From: Deltaproteobacteria bacterium
GTDB taxonomy: Bacteria > Myxococcota > B64-G9
Reading direction: 5' to 3'
DNA length: 48,584 bases
Assembly (NCBI GenBank): GCA_016935365.1
Contig: JAFGRB010000415.1
Coordinates: 1-48,584, forward strand
The translations under genes and the position numbers were made by a program. A model generated the notes under the pieces. It did no database searches. It was not told where the DNA came from and saw nothing but the letters and a program-made list of their open reading frames with translations. Positions 31,984 through 40,010 of the stretch are shown piece by piece (the first letter of the stretch is position 1; every line of letters starts with the position of its first letter).

Positions 31984-33135
31984 TCAGCCCTCGAAGGGGT
32001 CGTCGAAGAATCCGTCGAGATCCACTGGATCGAGCGCTTGGGCCGTCTCGACCGGTCTTCGAGCAACGCGCGGAGAGGTCGCCTCGGCAGGCTCTCTGGG
32101 GGCAGGCCGGCGCGGCTGCTCCTCCCGGGCCGGGGCCTGCGGCCTGAATCCGGGCCCGGGCGCGGCCGTGAAGAGATACTCCTTCTTCCAGTCTGGCCAG
32201 TTGGGAATGTCCAGGTGCAGCTCGGCGGACCAGTCGATGCGGTTGTGTCTGGCCGCGAAGCTCAGGGGTGCGGCAGGCAGCTGGATCTCCGCCCTGGCGC
32301 GAGCTGTCTGGCCCATCCGCAGCTGCTGGACCAGGTCCAGGGGCATTGCCTTCGAGAAGACCGTCTGGCGCACGGTGCGAGTCTGGGTCCCCTGGATGTA
32401 CTGGGCCGACTCCACGGCCGCCACCCGGACCGAGGCCTGGTTCAGGCTCAGCGAGCGCCGGGGCTGTACGGCCACCCGCATCTTGAACACGCCGCCCGGA
32501 TCCACCCGGGGAGTCTCGATCATCACGATCGGCTTGTGGATCTTGGCCTGAGCCAGCCAGCTCCGGAAGAACGGATACAGGACACCCAAGACGATGACCA
32601 GGCCGCCGAGAATGCTGATCCACCGTCCTATGCTGCTCGGCCACAGGTACACGAAGAGGAGCGTCAAGCCCAGGGCGACCATGGCGATGAAGATCCTGAC
32701 GAAGGGGTGGCTCAGATCGCCCGGGCTGGGCGGCTTGAACTCCGGTCCTGCGTAGTACTCGCGGACCGGGCCCGGCTCGAGCGCGAAGTCGGCTGCAGCC
32801 TTGGGATCGAGGGCCCAGGGGATGTCAGCCCGGGCCTGGAGCCTCCAGACCACGTTGATCAAGTCGCCGTGGTAGCTACACGGTCCCGACGCGGTCGGCA
32901 AGGAGAAGCGGTATGCCTGTTTCTCGTGCGGCCGCCACTTCCCGCGGAAGAGGAGCCGTTTGGGGCCCTTTCCCTTGTCCCGCTCTCCCCGGCCGTGGGT
33001 CTGCCACTGGGACTCCAGGGTGAGCCCCTTGCAGTGGACCTCCTTGTTGACCGCCACGCGGACCTCTCCGGTCAGCGGCTCGCCCTGGCGGAGCCGATTC
33101 CTGTCCAGGATCACCTGCAGGTCACAGCTCGACAT
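31984..33135 (-). CDS. Arrestin-like fold membrane protein
   Basis: A 383-residue protein without a signal peptide. The N-terminal 100 residues (LDRNRLRQGEPLTGEVRVAV, then LTLESQWQTHGRGERDKGKG and AYRFSLPTASGPCSYHG) have the strand plan of arrestin/Vps26-like proteins. Two membrane helices lie near residues 148-166 and 170-190, followed by a second strand-rich domain (MRVAVQPRRSLSLNQASVRV) and a Pro-rich C-terminal tail with DDPFEG. Coupled to the ATPase gene by a 14-base overlap, so probably a two-protein membrane complex. Confidence 0.65.
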   Translation of the reverse strand: MSSCDLQVILDRNRLRQGEPLTGEVRVAVNKEVHCKGLTLESQWQTHGRGERDKGKGPKRLLFRGKWRPHEKQAYRFSLPTASGPCSYHGDLINVVWRLQARADIPWALDPKAAADFALEPGPVREYYAGPEFKPPSPGDLSHPFVRIFIAMVALGLTLLFVYLWPSSIGRWISILGGLVIVLGVLYPFFRSWLAQAKIHKPIVMIETPRVDPGGVFKMRVAVQPRRSLSLNQASVRVAAVESAQYIQGTQTRTVRQTVFSKAMPLDLVQQLRMGQTARARAEIQLPAAPLSFAARHNRIDWSAELHLDIPNWPDWKKEYLFTAAPGPGFRPQAPAREEQPRRPAPREPAEATSPRVARRPVETAQALDPVDLDGFFDDPFEG

Positions 33136-33721
33136 CCCTCATCTCCTCCATTCTCTGTATCGCATCGTAGAGCACGCCCTCCATGGCGCGTACGTCGGCC
33201 CCGTGACGCTCCAGCAAGACGTCCAGCGCTCCTTCCGACACCCGCGGCAGGCGGCCCGGCCCGAGCCGGGCGTGCTCGATGCGCCGCTCGAAGATCCGGG
33301 CCAGCCGCTCGCGGCTCATCCCCTCCAGCACCTGCGTCCGGATGGCGCGCCCTGCGCGCGGGCGCAGGTCCTCGTGGGTGCCGAGCACGATCGTCTCGAA
33401 GCGCCGCAGCGCGCGGCGCAGGCGGCGCGGGCTCAGGCGCTGGGCCTCGTCGAGCAGCAGCACCTCCGCGCCCCGGGGCGACGATCTCACCCGGGGCCGC
33501 TCAGGCGAGACATACTCGTAGATCGCCCTCGGAAGCCGGCGCACGAGCCCCAGCAGGCGGGTGGTCTTGCCGTGGCCCTTGTCGCCGATCAGCTGCCAGA
33601 CCTCGCCGGGCCGGATGGCAGGCAGGTCGATCAGCGCGAGCGCCCCGAGCTGATCGAGCGGCAGGCAGCCGAATGGGTTCCAGCGCAGGTTCAGGTGCTC
33701 GAAGGGCAGCAAGCACTTCAT
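33122..33721 (-). CDS. AAA-type ATPase
   Basis: A 199-residue NTPase. Walker A is GDKGHGKTT near residue 47 and Walker B is VLLLDEAQ near 90, followed by a helix that reads as sensor and Arg-finger region (RRFETIVLGTHEDLRPRAGR). It is short, near the core AAA/P-loop size, and has an Arg-rich lid with ERLARIFERRIEHARLG. Overlap with the arrestin-like gene supports joint function. The ATG at 33721 is preferred over the GTG at 33724. Confidence 0.75.
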   Translation of the reverse strand: MKCLLPFEHLNLRWNPFGCLPLDQLGALALIDLPAIRPGEVWQLIGDKGHGKTTRLLGLVRRLPRAIYEYVSPERPRVRSSPRGAEVLLLDEAQRLSPRRLRRALRRFETIVLGTHEDLRPRAGRAIRTQVLEGMSRERLARIFERRIEHARLGPGRLPRVSEGALDVLLERHGADVRAMEGVLYDAIQRMEEMRDVEL

Positions 33722-33954
33722 CACATCCGCAGCGCTCCTGTCCGGCAGAGGCTAACGCGCATCGAGACCGACGGTCAACCTCGATCCCGTGGAGAGCATG
33801 TCCGGATTCCGGACATACCCACCCTGCCCATTCCACCCAAGTAGCCGAGATCTCGCGAGCCAAGCGCTGGCATGCGATTTGCTTTTTGAGACCATCAAGA
33901 CGCAGCAAGACGGTGTTGACCGCCGGGAATCGCGCGTCTACCATGGAGGAGCCC

Positions 33955-34368
33955 ATGCAACAGGAACACCTCGAGGTCTTGCTGGAGCGGATCCACGGCG
34001 ATGTCAGGCTCGTCGTGGAGAGCCTGAGCGGAGTGAACCAGAGGCTGGATCGCCACGATCAGCGATTCGACGAGATGGATCGACGCTTCGAAAAGATGGA
34101 GCTGAGCTTCAGCAGGCTCACCCTGAGAATGGACAGCATGGAGGGGAGCATGGGTCGGGTCGAGAGCCGGCTCGATCGATTGGAGAGCCGGCTCGGGCGA
34201 GTGGAGTCACGCCTCGACGGTGTGGAGTCCAATCTTAAAAGCGTGGTGGCCGACACCCGCGACATCAAGCGCGGCCTCGGCGTTCTCCAGGCCATCGCCA
34301 ACGACCATGAGAGCCGCATCCAGGGTCTGGAGACCTCTCTCCGGGATCACCTGGCGGATCACTCCTAG
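33955..34368 (+). CDS. Coiled-coil protein, 137 residues
   Basis: From about residue 20 the sequence runs in heptads (RLDRHDQRFDEMDRRFEKME, then RLDRLESRLGRVESRLDGVE), so a long parallel coiled-coil. No signal peptide or enzyme motif. GGAGGA lies four bases before the ATG; a second ATG at 33943 is possible. Resembles the generic coiled-coil tail found in mobile-element and structural proteins. It converges on the multi-pass membrane gene. Confidence 0.65.
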   Translation: MQQEHLEVLLERIHGDVRLVVESLSGVNQRLDRHDQRFDEMDRRFEKMELSFSRLTLRMDSMEGSMGRVESRLDRLESRLGRVESRLDGVESNLKSVVADTRDIKRGLGVLQAIANDHESRIQGLETSLRDHLADHS

Positions 34369-34379
34369 CAACCTGCTAG
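34365..34379. terminator. Hairpin spanning two convergent stop codons
   Basis: CTAGCA-ACC-TGCTAG covers both the stop of the coiled-coil gene and the stop of the opposing gene. The arms are perfect but short; it may be a bidirectional terminator without a T-run. Confidence 0.35.
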
Positions 34380-35032
34380 TACTGCCAGCCCATCAACCCC
34401 ATCCCGAACAGGTTCATGAGGATCGCCAGGCCGTATAGGGCGCCGACCGCGATGAGCCTGTGCTTCATCCGCCTGAGGCTGAGCACCAGGATGATGGCGA
34501 CGTAGAAGTGGAAGTAGCCGAACAGGAAGATGAGCCACACGCCGCCGAACGAGAGATTCCAGAACGGGTACTCCCACACCAGGTGCCCGCCGATGTGGAG
34601 CGCGCACTCGACCGCGACACAGAACGCGGCGTAGCCCACGGCCCAGATCCACGCCTCGCGGCGGCGCCAGAACGGGCGGCGCTCCGGATCGTCGCTCAGG
34701 GTGTGGTAGTAGATGATCCCGCCGATGGCGAACATGAACATGATCTCGATGTTCCAGCCCACCAAGGTGCGCAGTGCGGTCGGCCCGGGCGTGGTCCAGC
34801 AGGCGGAGCGCTCGCTGAGCGCCAGGACCCAGCCGTTCCAGGTCTCGTTGACGAAGTCCATGCCGAAGAGCGTCAAGCCGGCGAGGACCGCGTTCCAGTC
34901 CGCGCTCGCCCGCGCCTTCTTGATCTCGATGACGTAGACGTAGAAGACGACGGCCAGAAGCGGAATCGCATACCACTGGATGGTCGACCAGTCGCGCAAG
35001 CCGTCCAGCGCCCGAATCGATGCCTCGGTCAT
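34376..35032 (-). CDS. Multi-pass membrane protein
   Basis: A 218-residue protein with about seven hydrophobic helices between residues 20 and 215 (AIPLLAVVFYVYVIEI; EIMFMFAIGGIIYY; LIFLFGYFHFYVAIILVLSL). Aromatic and His/Glu residues recur (HIGGHLVWEYPFWN). No signature of a transporter family was recognised. The ATG at 35032 is chosen for GGAGG five bases upstream over a GTG at 35038. Confidence 0.65.
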   Translation of the reverse strand: MTEASIRALDGLRDWSTIQWYAIPLLAVVFYVYVIEIKKARASADWNAVLAGLTLFGMDFVNETWNGWVLALSERSACWTTPGPTALRTLVGWNIEIMFMFAIGGIIYYHTLSDDPERRPFWRRREAWIWAVGYAAFCVAVECALHIGGHLVWEYPFWNLSFGGVWLIFLFGYFHFYVAIILVLSLRRMKHRLIAVGALYGLAILMNLFGMGLMGWQY

Positions 35033-35165
35033 GTGCACCTCCGCCGGACCAGGGTACCACAGTCAGGCCGACCAGCAAGGTCCCGGTCCACCGGGTCGCC
35101 ATTGACCGCAACGCGCGAAGTGCATATAAGTTGCCGAGTCCGTCGAAACCCGTGAGGAGGCGATC

Positions 35166-35837
35166 ATGCGCTCGCTGCTCGTCTTCTGGCTGCTGCTCGC
35201 TTCCGCTCCCGCCGGGGGCGAAAGCAAGCCCGATCCATCCGAATGGGCGATCGTGCCCGGCGTGCGGGTCGGGCCGGTCCGGGCCGATACCTGCCACGCC
35301 GCGCTGGTCGAGAAGCTCGGCCCCCGGCGGGTACGGGTCGCGGACGTGCCCCTGGGTGAGGGCGAGATCGAGCAGGGCAGCGTGCTGTGGCCCGATGATC
35401 CGACCCGCAGGCTCGAGATCCTGTGGCAGGACAGGCAGCGCCGATGCTGGCCCGGGAGGGTGATCATCCGCAACCGGGCGCGCCACTGGCGCACCGCCGA
35501 GGGGATCGGCCTGGGGACCAGCCTGAAGCAGCTCGAGCGGGTCAACACCAGGCCCTTCACCCTGAGCGGCTTCGGCTGGGACTACGGCGGCACGGTCATC
35601 TCCTGGCAGACAGGCGCGCTCGACGGCAAGCTCAAGGGCTGCGATCCCGACTGCCCGCCGGACCGGATCCTGGTCCGCCTGGCTCCCCTGCCCTCCAGGA
35701 TCCGGGCCCTGGCCCGTGCGGAGCACGAGCAGGTCCTGGGCGACCGGTCTATCTCCTCCAGCCACCCGGTGATGCGCAAGCTCGATCCCCGGGTCGTGGG
35801 TCTGGCCGTCCTGTTCACCAAGCCCGAGGTCAAATGA
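35166..35837 (+). CDS. Exported protein, function unknown
   Basis: A 223-residue protein with a signal peptide (MRSLLVFWLLLASAPAGG) and a mature part with strand-rich segments (WAIVPGVRVGPVRADTCHAA; GFGWDYGGTVISWQTGALDG) and three pairs of cysteines possible. No lipobox, so probably periplasmic. It is 53 bases before the RND-porter gene and on the same strand; the two likely form an operon. GAGGAGG lies before the ATG. Confidence 0.65.
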   Translation: MRSLLVFWLLLASAPAGGESKPDPSEWAIVPGVRVGPVRADTCHAALVEKLGPRRVRVADVPLGEGEIEQGSVLWPDDPTRRLEILWQDRQRRCWPGRVIIRNRARHWRTAEGIGLGTSLKQLERVNTRPFTLSGFGWDYGGTVISWQTGALDGKLKGCDPDCPPDRILVRLAPLPSRIRALARAEHEQVLGDRSISSSHPVMRKLDPRVVGLAVLFTKPEVK

Positions 35838-35890
35838 ACGCATGTCCCTGCGGCCGATCCGGGCTATGATGGGCTGAGAGGAGCCGAGGG

Positions 35891-37675
35891 ATGAAGACGC
35901 GCGCCTGGACAGCCTTGCTGCTCGCCGTCATGCCTGGGCAGCTCGCCTGCCGATGCACAGAGAAGGCCGACGCCCAGGGCCCGGCCAAGGTGGCTGTGCG
36001 CGTGGCCTTCCCGGGGGCCTCGCCCGCGGAGGTAGAGCAGACGCTCGCCCTGGGCGTGGAGGAGACGCTCGGGACCGTCCAGCAGGCGGTCTCGGTGGAG
36101 AGCATCTGCCGGCCCGGGCAGCTGCTCTGCCTGGTGGAAGGTCGGGGTCCGGCCGAGGCTGCAGACCCGCTGCTCGGCGAGGTGCACCTGGCCCTGCAGC
36201 GGATCGCGAGCGTCATGCCCTACGAGGTGGATCCCCCGGCGGTCTGGGCTCTGCGCCCGTCGCAGGGCACGAGCCTGGTGAGCCTGTCCGGGACGCAGGA
36301 CCCGGCAGACCTGGCAGAGCTGGGCCGGCGCCTGCGCTCCGGACTGCTCGAGCTTCCCGGCGTGCGCCTCGTCGAGCGGATCGGTGTGGCCAGCTCGAGG
36401 GTTGTGGTGGAGATCGACGCGCGCAAGCTGCAGCTCTTTGGCCTGAGCGGCGAAGAGCTCGCCCAGGCCATCCGCACGGCCGATCTGGATCTGCCGGGCA
36501 GCGCTTCAGCCGGCGTCGACGGCCTGCTGCTGCGGATCGAGGCCAAGCCCATGACCCAAGACGAGCTGGGCCGGATCCAGGTCGGCCGGAGTCAGGACCG
36601 CCCGGTGCTACTGCGGGACCTGGCCCGCATCCGCCAGGAGCTCGGTCAGCCGGGCGACGCGTGGGTCCTGACCGGAGCCGGGCCCGGCCTGGCCTTGCGG
36701 GTGAGCTGGACTGCCGGCGCGCGTCAGCCCGCGCTGCGCCAGGCGCTGGAACGCTTCCGGGCACAGGCACGGCCCGGGCTGCAGGTGCAGCGCTTCGACC
36801 TGCACGCGCCGGGCCCGGGCAGCATCCAGGATCGAGGCCTGGTGGAGGGCTGGCTGGCGCTCCCGGCCGGGACCGGCGCCGAGCAGAGAGCGTCGATCGC
36901 CCACAAGCTCGCGCAGCAGCTGGCCGGGATCCCCGAGAGCCAGGCCTTCGTGCTCCTGATGCGCACGGCGGAGGGGAAGGGCTGGCGCGAGGAGGCGGAC
37001 GGCCTGCTCCACCTGCGCACCCCCAGCCCCGAAGCGGCCAGGCTGGCCAGCCAGAGGCTGCGTGAAGCTCTCGCGCGCATCCCCGGGCTGCGGGCCCACG
37101 CCCGGGCCCGCGCGGACGGGCAGCGTCTGGCCGACCTCGAGATCGCGATCCGCGGCCCTGACCGGCGGGTGCTTGTGGAGAGCGCCGAGCGCGTGCGAGC
37201 GCGGCTCGAATCGCTACCGGCCATCGGGCTGGTCATCGGCCAGGGTCTCGAGCAGCTGCCCGAGCTGCGCATCGAGCTCGACCGCGAGCGGCTGGCCTCC
37301 CTGGGCCTGAGCACTGCCCGGGTCTCGGCAGCGATCCGCCTGGCCATGCACGGGGAGCGGGTTTTCACTCTCTACTCCGCCGGCCAGGCCTTGCCGGTCG
37401 AGCTCCGCATGGCCGCAAGGCGCGATCCGCTCGACAGCCTGCAGAGCATCAACCTGCGCACGCCCGCCGGCGAGCAGGTGCCCCTGGCCAGCCTGGCCAA
37501 GCTGATCCAGGACCTGGCGCCCGGAGAGCTGCTCCGGATAGACGGCCAGCCCGCGGTCCGCCTGCGGGCCTTCCTGCAGACCTCGCTGGATGGCGGCCCC
37601 GAGGCGCTCGAGCGCTCCCTGGCCCGGGACCTGGGTCCAGCGGTCCAGGTCCGGGTTGGCAGCTCGCGTCGATGA
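35891..37675 (+). CDS. RND efflux porter domain without any membrane helix
   Basis: A 594-residue exported protein. After a signal or imperfect lipobox (GQLAC at about residue 20, with Gln at the -3 place) come both periplasmic halves of an AcrB-type RND pump. The first half spans about 30-310 (VAFPGASPAEVEQTLALGVE; RVVVEIDARKLQLFGLSGEE; LLRDLARIRQEL). The second begins where RND sequence resumes after TM7, near VEGWLALPAGTGAEQRASIA, with LPELRIELDRERLASLGLST and VPLASLAKLIQDLAP. No 18-residue hydrophobic helix remains, so the 12 pump helices are gone. It may be an adaptor, decoy or substrate-binding relic. RBS GAGG. Confidence 0.75.
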   Translation: MKTRAWTALLLAVMPGQLACRCTEKADAQGPAKVAVRVAFPGASPAEVEQTLALGVEETLGTVQQAVSVESICRPGQLLCLVEGRGPAEAADPLLGEVHLALQRIASVMPYEVDPPAVWALRPSQGTSLVSLSGTQDPADLAELGRRLRSGLLELPGVRLVERIGVASSRVVVEIDARKLQLFGLSGEELAQAIRTADLDLPGSASAGVDGLLLRIEAKPMTQDELGRIQVGRSQDRPVLLRDLARIRQELGQPGDAWVLTGAGPGLALRVSWTAGARQPALRQALERFRAQARPGLQVQRFDLHAPGPGSIQDRGLVEGWLALPAGTGAEQRASIAHKLAQQLAGIPESQAFVLLMRTAEGKGWREEADGLLHLRTPSPEAARLASQRLREALARIPGLRAHARARADGQRLADLEIAIRGPDRRVLVESAERVRARLESLPAIGLVIGQGLEQLPELRIELDRERLASLGLSTARVSAAIRLAMHGERVFTLYSAGQALPVELRMAARRDPLDSLQSINLRTPAGEQVPLASLAKLIQDLAPGELLRIDGQPAVRLRAFLQTSLDGGPEALERSLARDLGPAVQVRVGSSRR

Positions 37676-37690
37676 GAGGATCGATGGCCT

Positions 37691-39034
37691 CTACTGCCAG
37701 GCGAGGACGGGGTGTGCCATGGTCCTGGGGTCCAGACGCCAGACCGTCTCGAAGTCCCAGCCTTCGAAGCTCGCCTGCGATCGCATGGCCTCGGAGGACA
37801 GGCCGGTCCCCCCGTCGCTGCTCTCCTGCTGGCAGCGTTCGACGTCCCAGTACGCGGAGCTCACATCGCCGCAGTTCGTACCGATGAGGCCCCCGGTCGT
37901 CCTGCCGGAGACCTGTCCGAGCGCGAACGAGCGCTCCAGCGTGCCGTTGTTCTTGCCTATCAGGCCGCCCACGTCCTCGGCACCGAGGTTGCTCCCCACG
38001 GCACCCAGGGCATAGGTGTCCGCGACGATACCGTCGTTGCGGCCGACCAGACCTCCGACCTGTATGGCGCCGAGGCCCGTGACCGCACCCGTGGCATAGC
38101 AGCTCCGGATGATGCCGGTGGAGTCGTTCCCGCCGACCAGACCTCCGATGTAGCAATCCCTGCTGTCGGTGACGCGGACGTCCGAGTACGAGTCGATCAC
38201 CTCGCCGGCGTTCAATCCGACGAGGCCCCCGACCGTGTCGCTGTAGCTGTGGAGCAGGCCGGTCGAGAAGCAGCGGCGCACGACGCCGCCGTCGTAGAGG
38301 ATCCCGACCAGCGCGCCGACGTGGCAGCTGGTCCAGAGCTGGACGTCGATGACGCCCAGGTTCTCGATCGTCCCGGTCGCAGTCAAGAACAGGCCCGATG
38401 GATAGCCCGAGTTCTCGTGGTGCATGTTCTCGATCACGAAGTCGTTGCCGTCGAAGACGCCGGTCAACATGCCGAAGCCGCACCACGGCTCGTCACCGAT
38501 GTCGATGTCGTTCTCGAGCCGCAGGTGGGCGTCGAGGCACGAGTCGACCTCCAGCAGCTGCTCCATGGTGCAGATCCGGTACGGATCTCCCTCGCTGCCG
38601 TCGCCGCCCGCAAATGCCACCACCCTGCGATGGACCGCCTGGCTGCAGAACTCGGTGTCCTTGACCAGATCGCGCTCCACCGGCGGCGAGGAGTACCTCC
38701 CGTCCGGTGTGCGCTGCACGCCGGAGATCCTGACAGGCCCGTCGGCCGCGGCAGAGAAGTCGACCTCCACCTCGAACCTGCCGCCCTCGCCGCACAAGCC
38801 GACGCCGAAGCCGTCGCCGTCGATGTACACGATGTGACCGGCCTCGCTGCAGGTGCCCATCAACCGGGTCGCCGAGCAGGTCGCCAAGGAGACCTTTCGG
38901 CGGCCGTCATCGAAGCGGATCGGCGGCAGGATGTCAGCCTCGTCGAAGCCCATCCGACCGCAGCCGCTCGCGAGTGAAACCGCCAGGGCCAAGAGCGAGA
39001 CGAACGGTAAAACGAGGATTGGTTTTCGACTCAT
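37691..39034 (-). CDS. GLUG-repeat lipoprotein
   Basis: A 447-residue lipoprotein (lipobox ASGC) with an N-terminal domain and, from about residue 215 to 420, repeated GLUG-type motifs: VGGLVGLNAGEVIDSYSDVR, IGGLVGGNDSTGIIRSCYAT, VGGLVGRNDGIVADTYALGA, VGGLIGKNNGTLERSFALGQ. GLUG repeats form surface beta-solenoids. Its stop is only 15 bases from the RND-porter gene's stop, which converges on it. It appears to have a leaderless promoter at 39041-39069 and no normal ribosome binding site. Confidence 0.85.
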   Translation of the reverse strand: MSRKPILVLPFVSLLALAVSLASGCGRMGFDEADILPPIRFDDGRRKVSLATCSATRLMGTCSEAGHIVYIDGDGFGVGLCGEGGRFEVEVDFSAAADGPVRISGVQRTPDGRYSSPPVERDLVKDTEFCSQAVHRRVVAFAGGDGSEGDPYRICTMEQLLEVDSCLDAHLRLENDIDIGDEPWCGFGMLTGVFDGNDFVIENMHHENSGYPSGLFLTATGTIENLGVIDVQLWTSCHVGALVGILYDGGVVRRCFSTGLLHSYSDTVGGLVGLNAGEVIDSYSDVRVTDSRDCYIGGLVGGNDSTGIIRSCYATGAVTGLGAIQVGGLVGRNDGIVADTYALGAVGSNLGAEDVGGLIGKNNGTLERSFALGQVSGRTTGGLIGTNCGDVSSAYWDVERCQQESSDGGTGLSSEAMRSQASFEGWDFETVWRLDPRTMAHPVLAWQ

Positions 39035-39040
39035 GTACGT

Positions 39041-39069
39041 ATTATACTACATTTTTTCAAGCATGTCAT
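39041..39069 (-). promoter_or_regulatory. Strong promoter for the GLUG gene, apparently leaderless
   Basis: On the minus strand ATGACA (39064-39069), a 17-base spacer and TATAAT (39041-39046), with ACGTAC directly between TATAAT and the ATG at 39034. Transcription would start at or very near the A of the ATG, so the mRNA probably has no leader. Confidence 0.65.
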
Positions 39070-39091
39070 CGGCCTATCGGCCTATCGGCCT
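39068..39091. repeat. Three tandem copies of ATCGGCCT
   Basis: A perfect 8-base unit three times, just after the stop of the gene at 39100 (reading leftward) and overlapping the -35 box of the promoter. Short and of unclear function. Confidence 0.6.
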
Positions 39092-39099
39092 ACCTACTA

Positions 39100-39708
39100 C
39101 TACTCGTCGCAGGTGGCGGTCTCGTCGTTGAAGCTGGTCTCGGCGTTGCCGGTGAAGCCGTTCTCCCGCAGCCTGGCCACGAAGGCCTCGACCTCGCAGA
39201 GCGGCAGGCTGGAGTTGAAGGAGATGTCCAGGTTCCCGCCGAGCGTGGTCAGGCTCTCGAGCCCGTCCAGGTGATGGAGCGCGTAGCAGTGGTAGATGCC
39301 CAGACCGTCGTCCACCCGGACGAGCCGGTTCAGGGCGCTGATGGTCTCGAGCGACTCGAGGAAGCCGACGTGCAGCCCGCCGCGCACTTCCTCCAGGCAC
39401 TCGAGCGGCGCCAGGTCCGTGCGCGTGAGCCCGGAAAGATGCAGGCTGCCCTCGATGACGGTCGCTCCCTCGAGATCCGAGAGCCTGTCGTCATCCGAGG
39501 TGATGGTGATGTCGCCGGTCAGGGTCTTCGGGCTGCAGCCCTCCACGCAGACGCCTTCCGGGCTGCAGGTGCCGGTGGCGCAGGGACAGGCCGGGCAGCA
39601 TTCCAGACCCGCGCCACAGGCGCCCGGGCAAGGGTCGTCCTGTCCGGAGCCGCAGGCATGGAGAAGCCCGAGCAAGAGCGCCGGCAGGACAAGGCGATGG
39701 CTCATCAT
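39100..39708 (-). CDS. L-domain-like surface lipoprotein
   Basis: A 202-residue lipoprotein (LHAC near residue 19) with a Cys-rich region (CPGACGAGLECCPACPCATG) then a strand-turn repeat (LEGATVIEGSLHLSGLTRTD; LEEVRGGLHVGFLESLETIS; GLESLTTLGGNLDISFNSSL) like receptor-L-domain/LRR-type solenoids. Two ATGs follow GGAGG; the first is used. It starts 18 bases after the tiny gene at 39726, so both are probably one transcript. Confidence 0.7.
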   Translation of the reverse strand: MMSHRLVLPALLLGLLHACGSGQDDPCPGACGAGLECCPACPCATGTCSPEGVCVEGCSPKTLTGDITITSDDDRLSDLEGATVIEGSLHLSGLTRTDLAPLECLEEVRGGLHVGFLESLETISALNRLVRVDDGLGIYHCYALHHLDGLESLTTLGGNLDISFNSSLPLCEVEAFVARLRENGFTGNAETSFNDETATCDE

Positions 39709-39725
39709 GTCTAGACCTCCTCGGG

Positions 39726-39878
39726 TCAGTCGCGGGCGAGATCCTCGCGTATCATCTCGCCCAGGGGCGAAGGGACATAGTCCGGATCCAGCGTCTCCAG
39801 GAGGTTGCAGCAGAAGCCGTTGGTGAACGCGAGGATCGCAGCGCAGCCCGTAAAGACGTGCAGATGTCGAAGGCTCAC
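39726..39878 (-). CDS. Small exported or membrane protein, 50 residues
   Basis: GTG start with GAGGAGG at suitable distance, then a hydrophobic stretch (HVFTGCAAILAFTNGFCCNL) and an acidic tail (LDPDYVPSPLGEMIREDLAR). Close spacing (18 bases) to the L-domain lipoprotein. Possibly a small partner of it; no family recognised. Confidence 0.55.
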   Translation of the reverse strand: MSLRHLHVFTGCAAILAFTNGFCCNLLETLDPDYVPSPLGEMIREDLARD

Positions 39879-40010
39879 GGCATACCTCCTCGCGAATGCG
39901 GCCATGATAGCACATCGAACGGGCTGCCCGGCTTTGTTTTCTCGCGGGCGCCCGACGCACGGATCGAAACACTTGCCGGAGTGGAGCCCGAGGCAGTAGC
40001 GTGTCCCGGC

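Noticed and set aside
33916-33944. TTGACC-17-TACCAT as promoter of the coiled-coil gene
   Set aside because: The start of transcription would fall after the ribosome site, so it would not allow the chosen start to be translated normally.
31984-34368. Long rightward frame opposite the arrestin-like gene that runs into the coiled-coil gene
   Set aside because: Only the final part (from 33955) has a real start site and protein-like sequence; the rest is a shadow.
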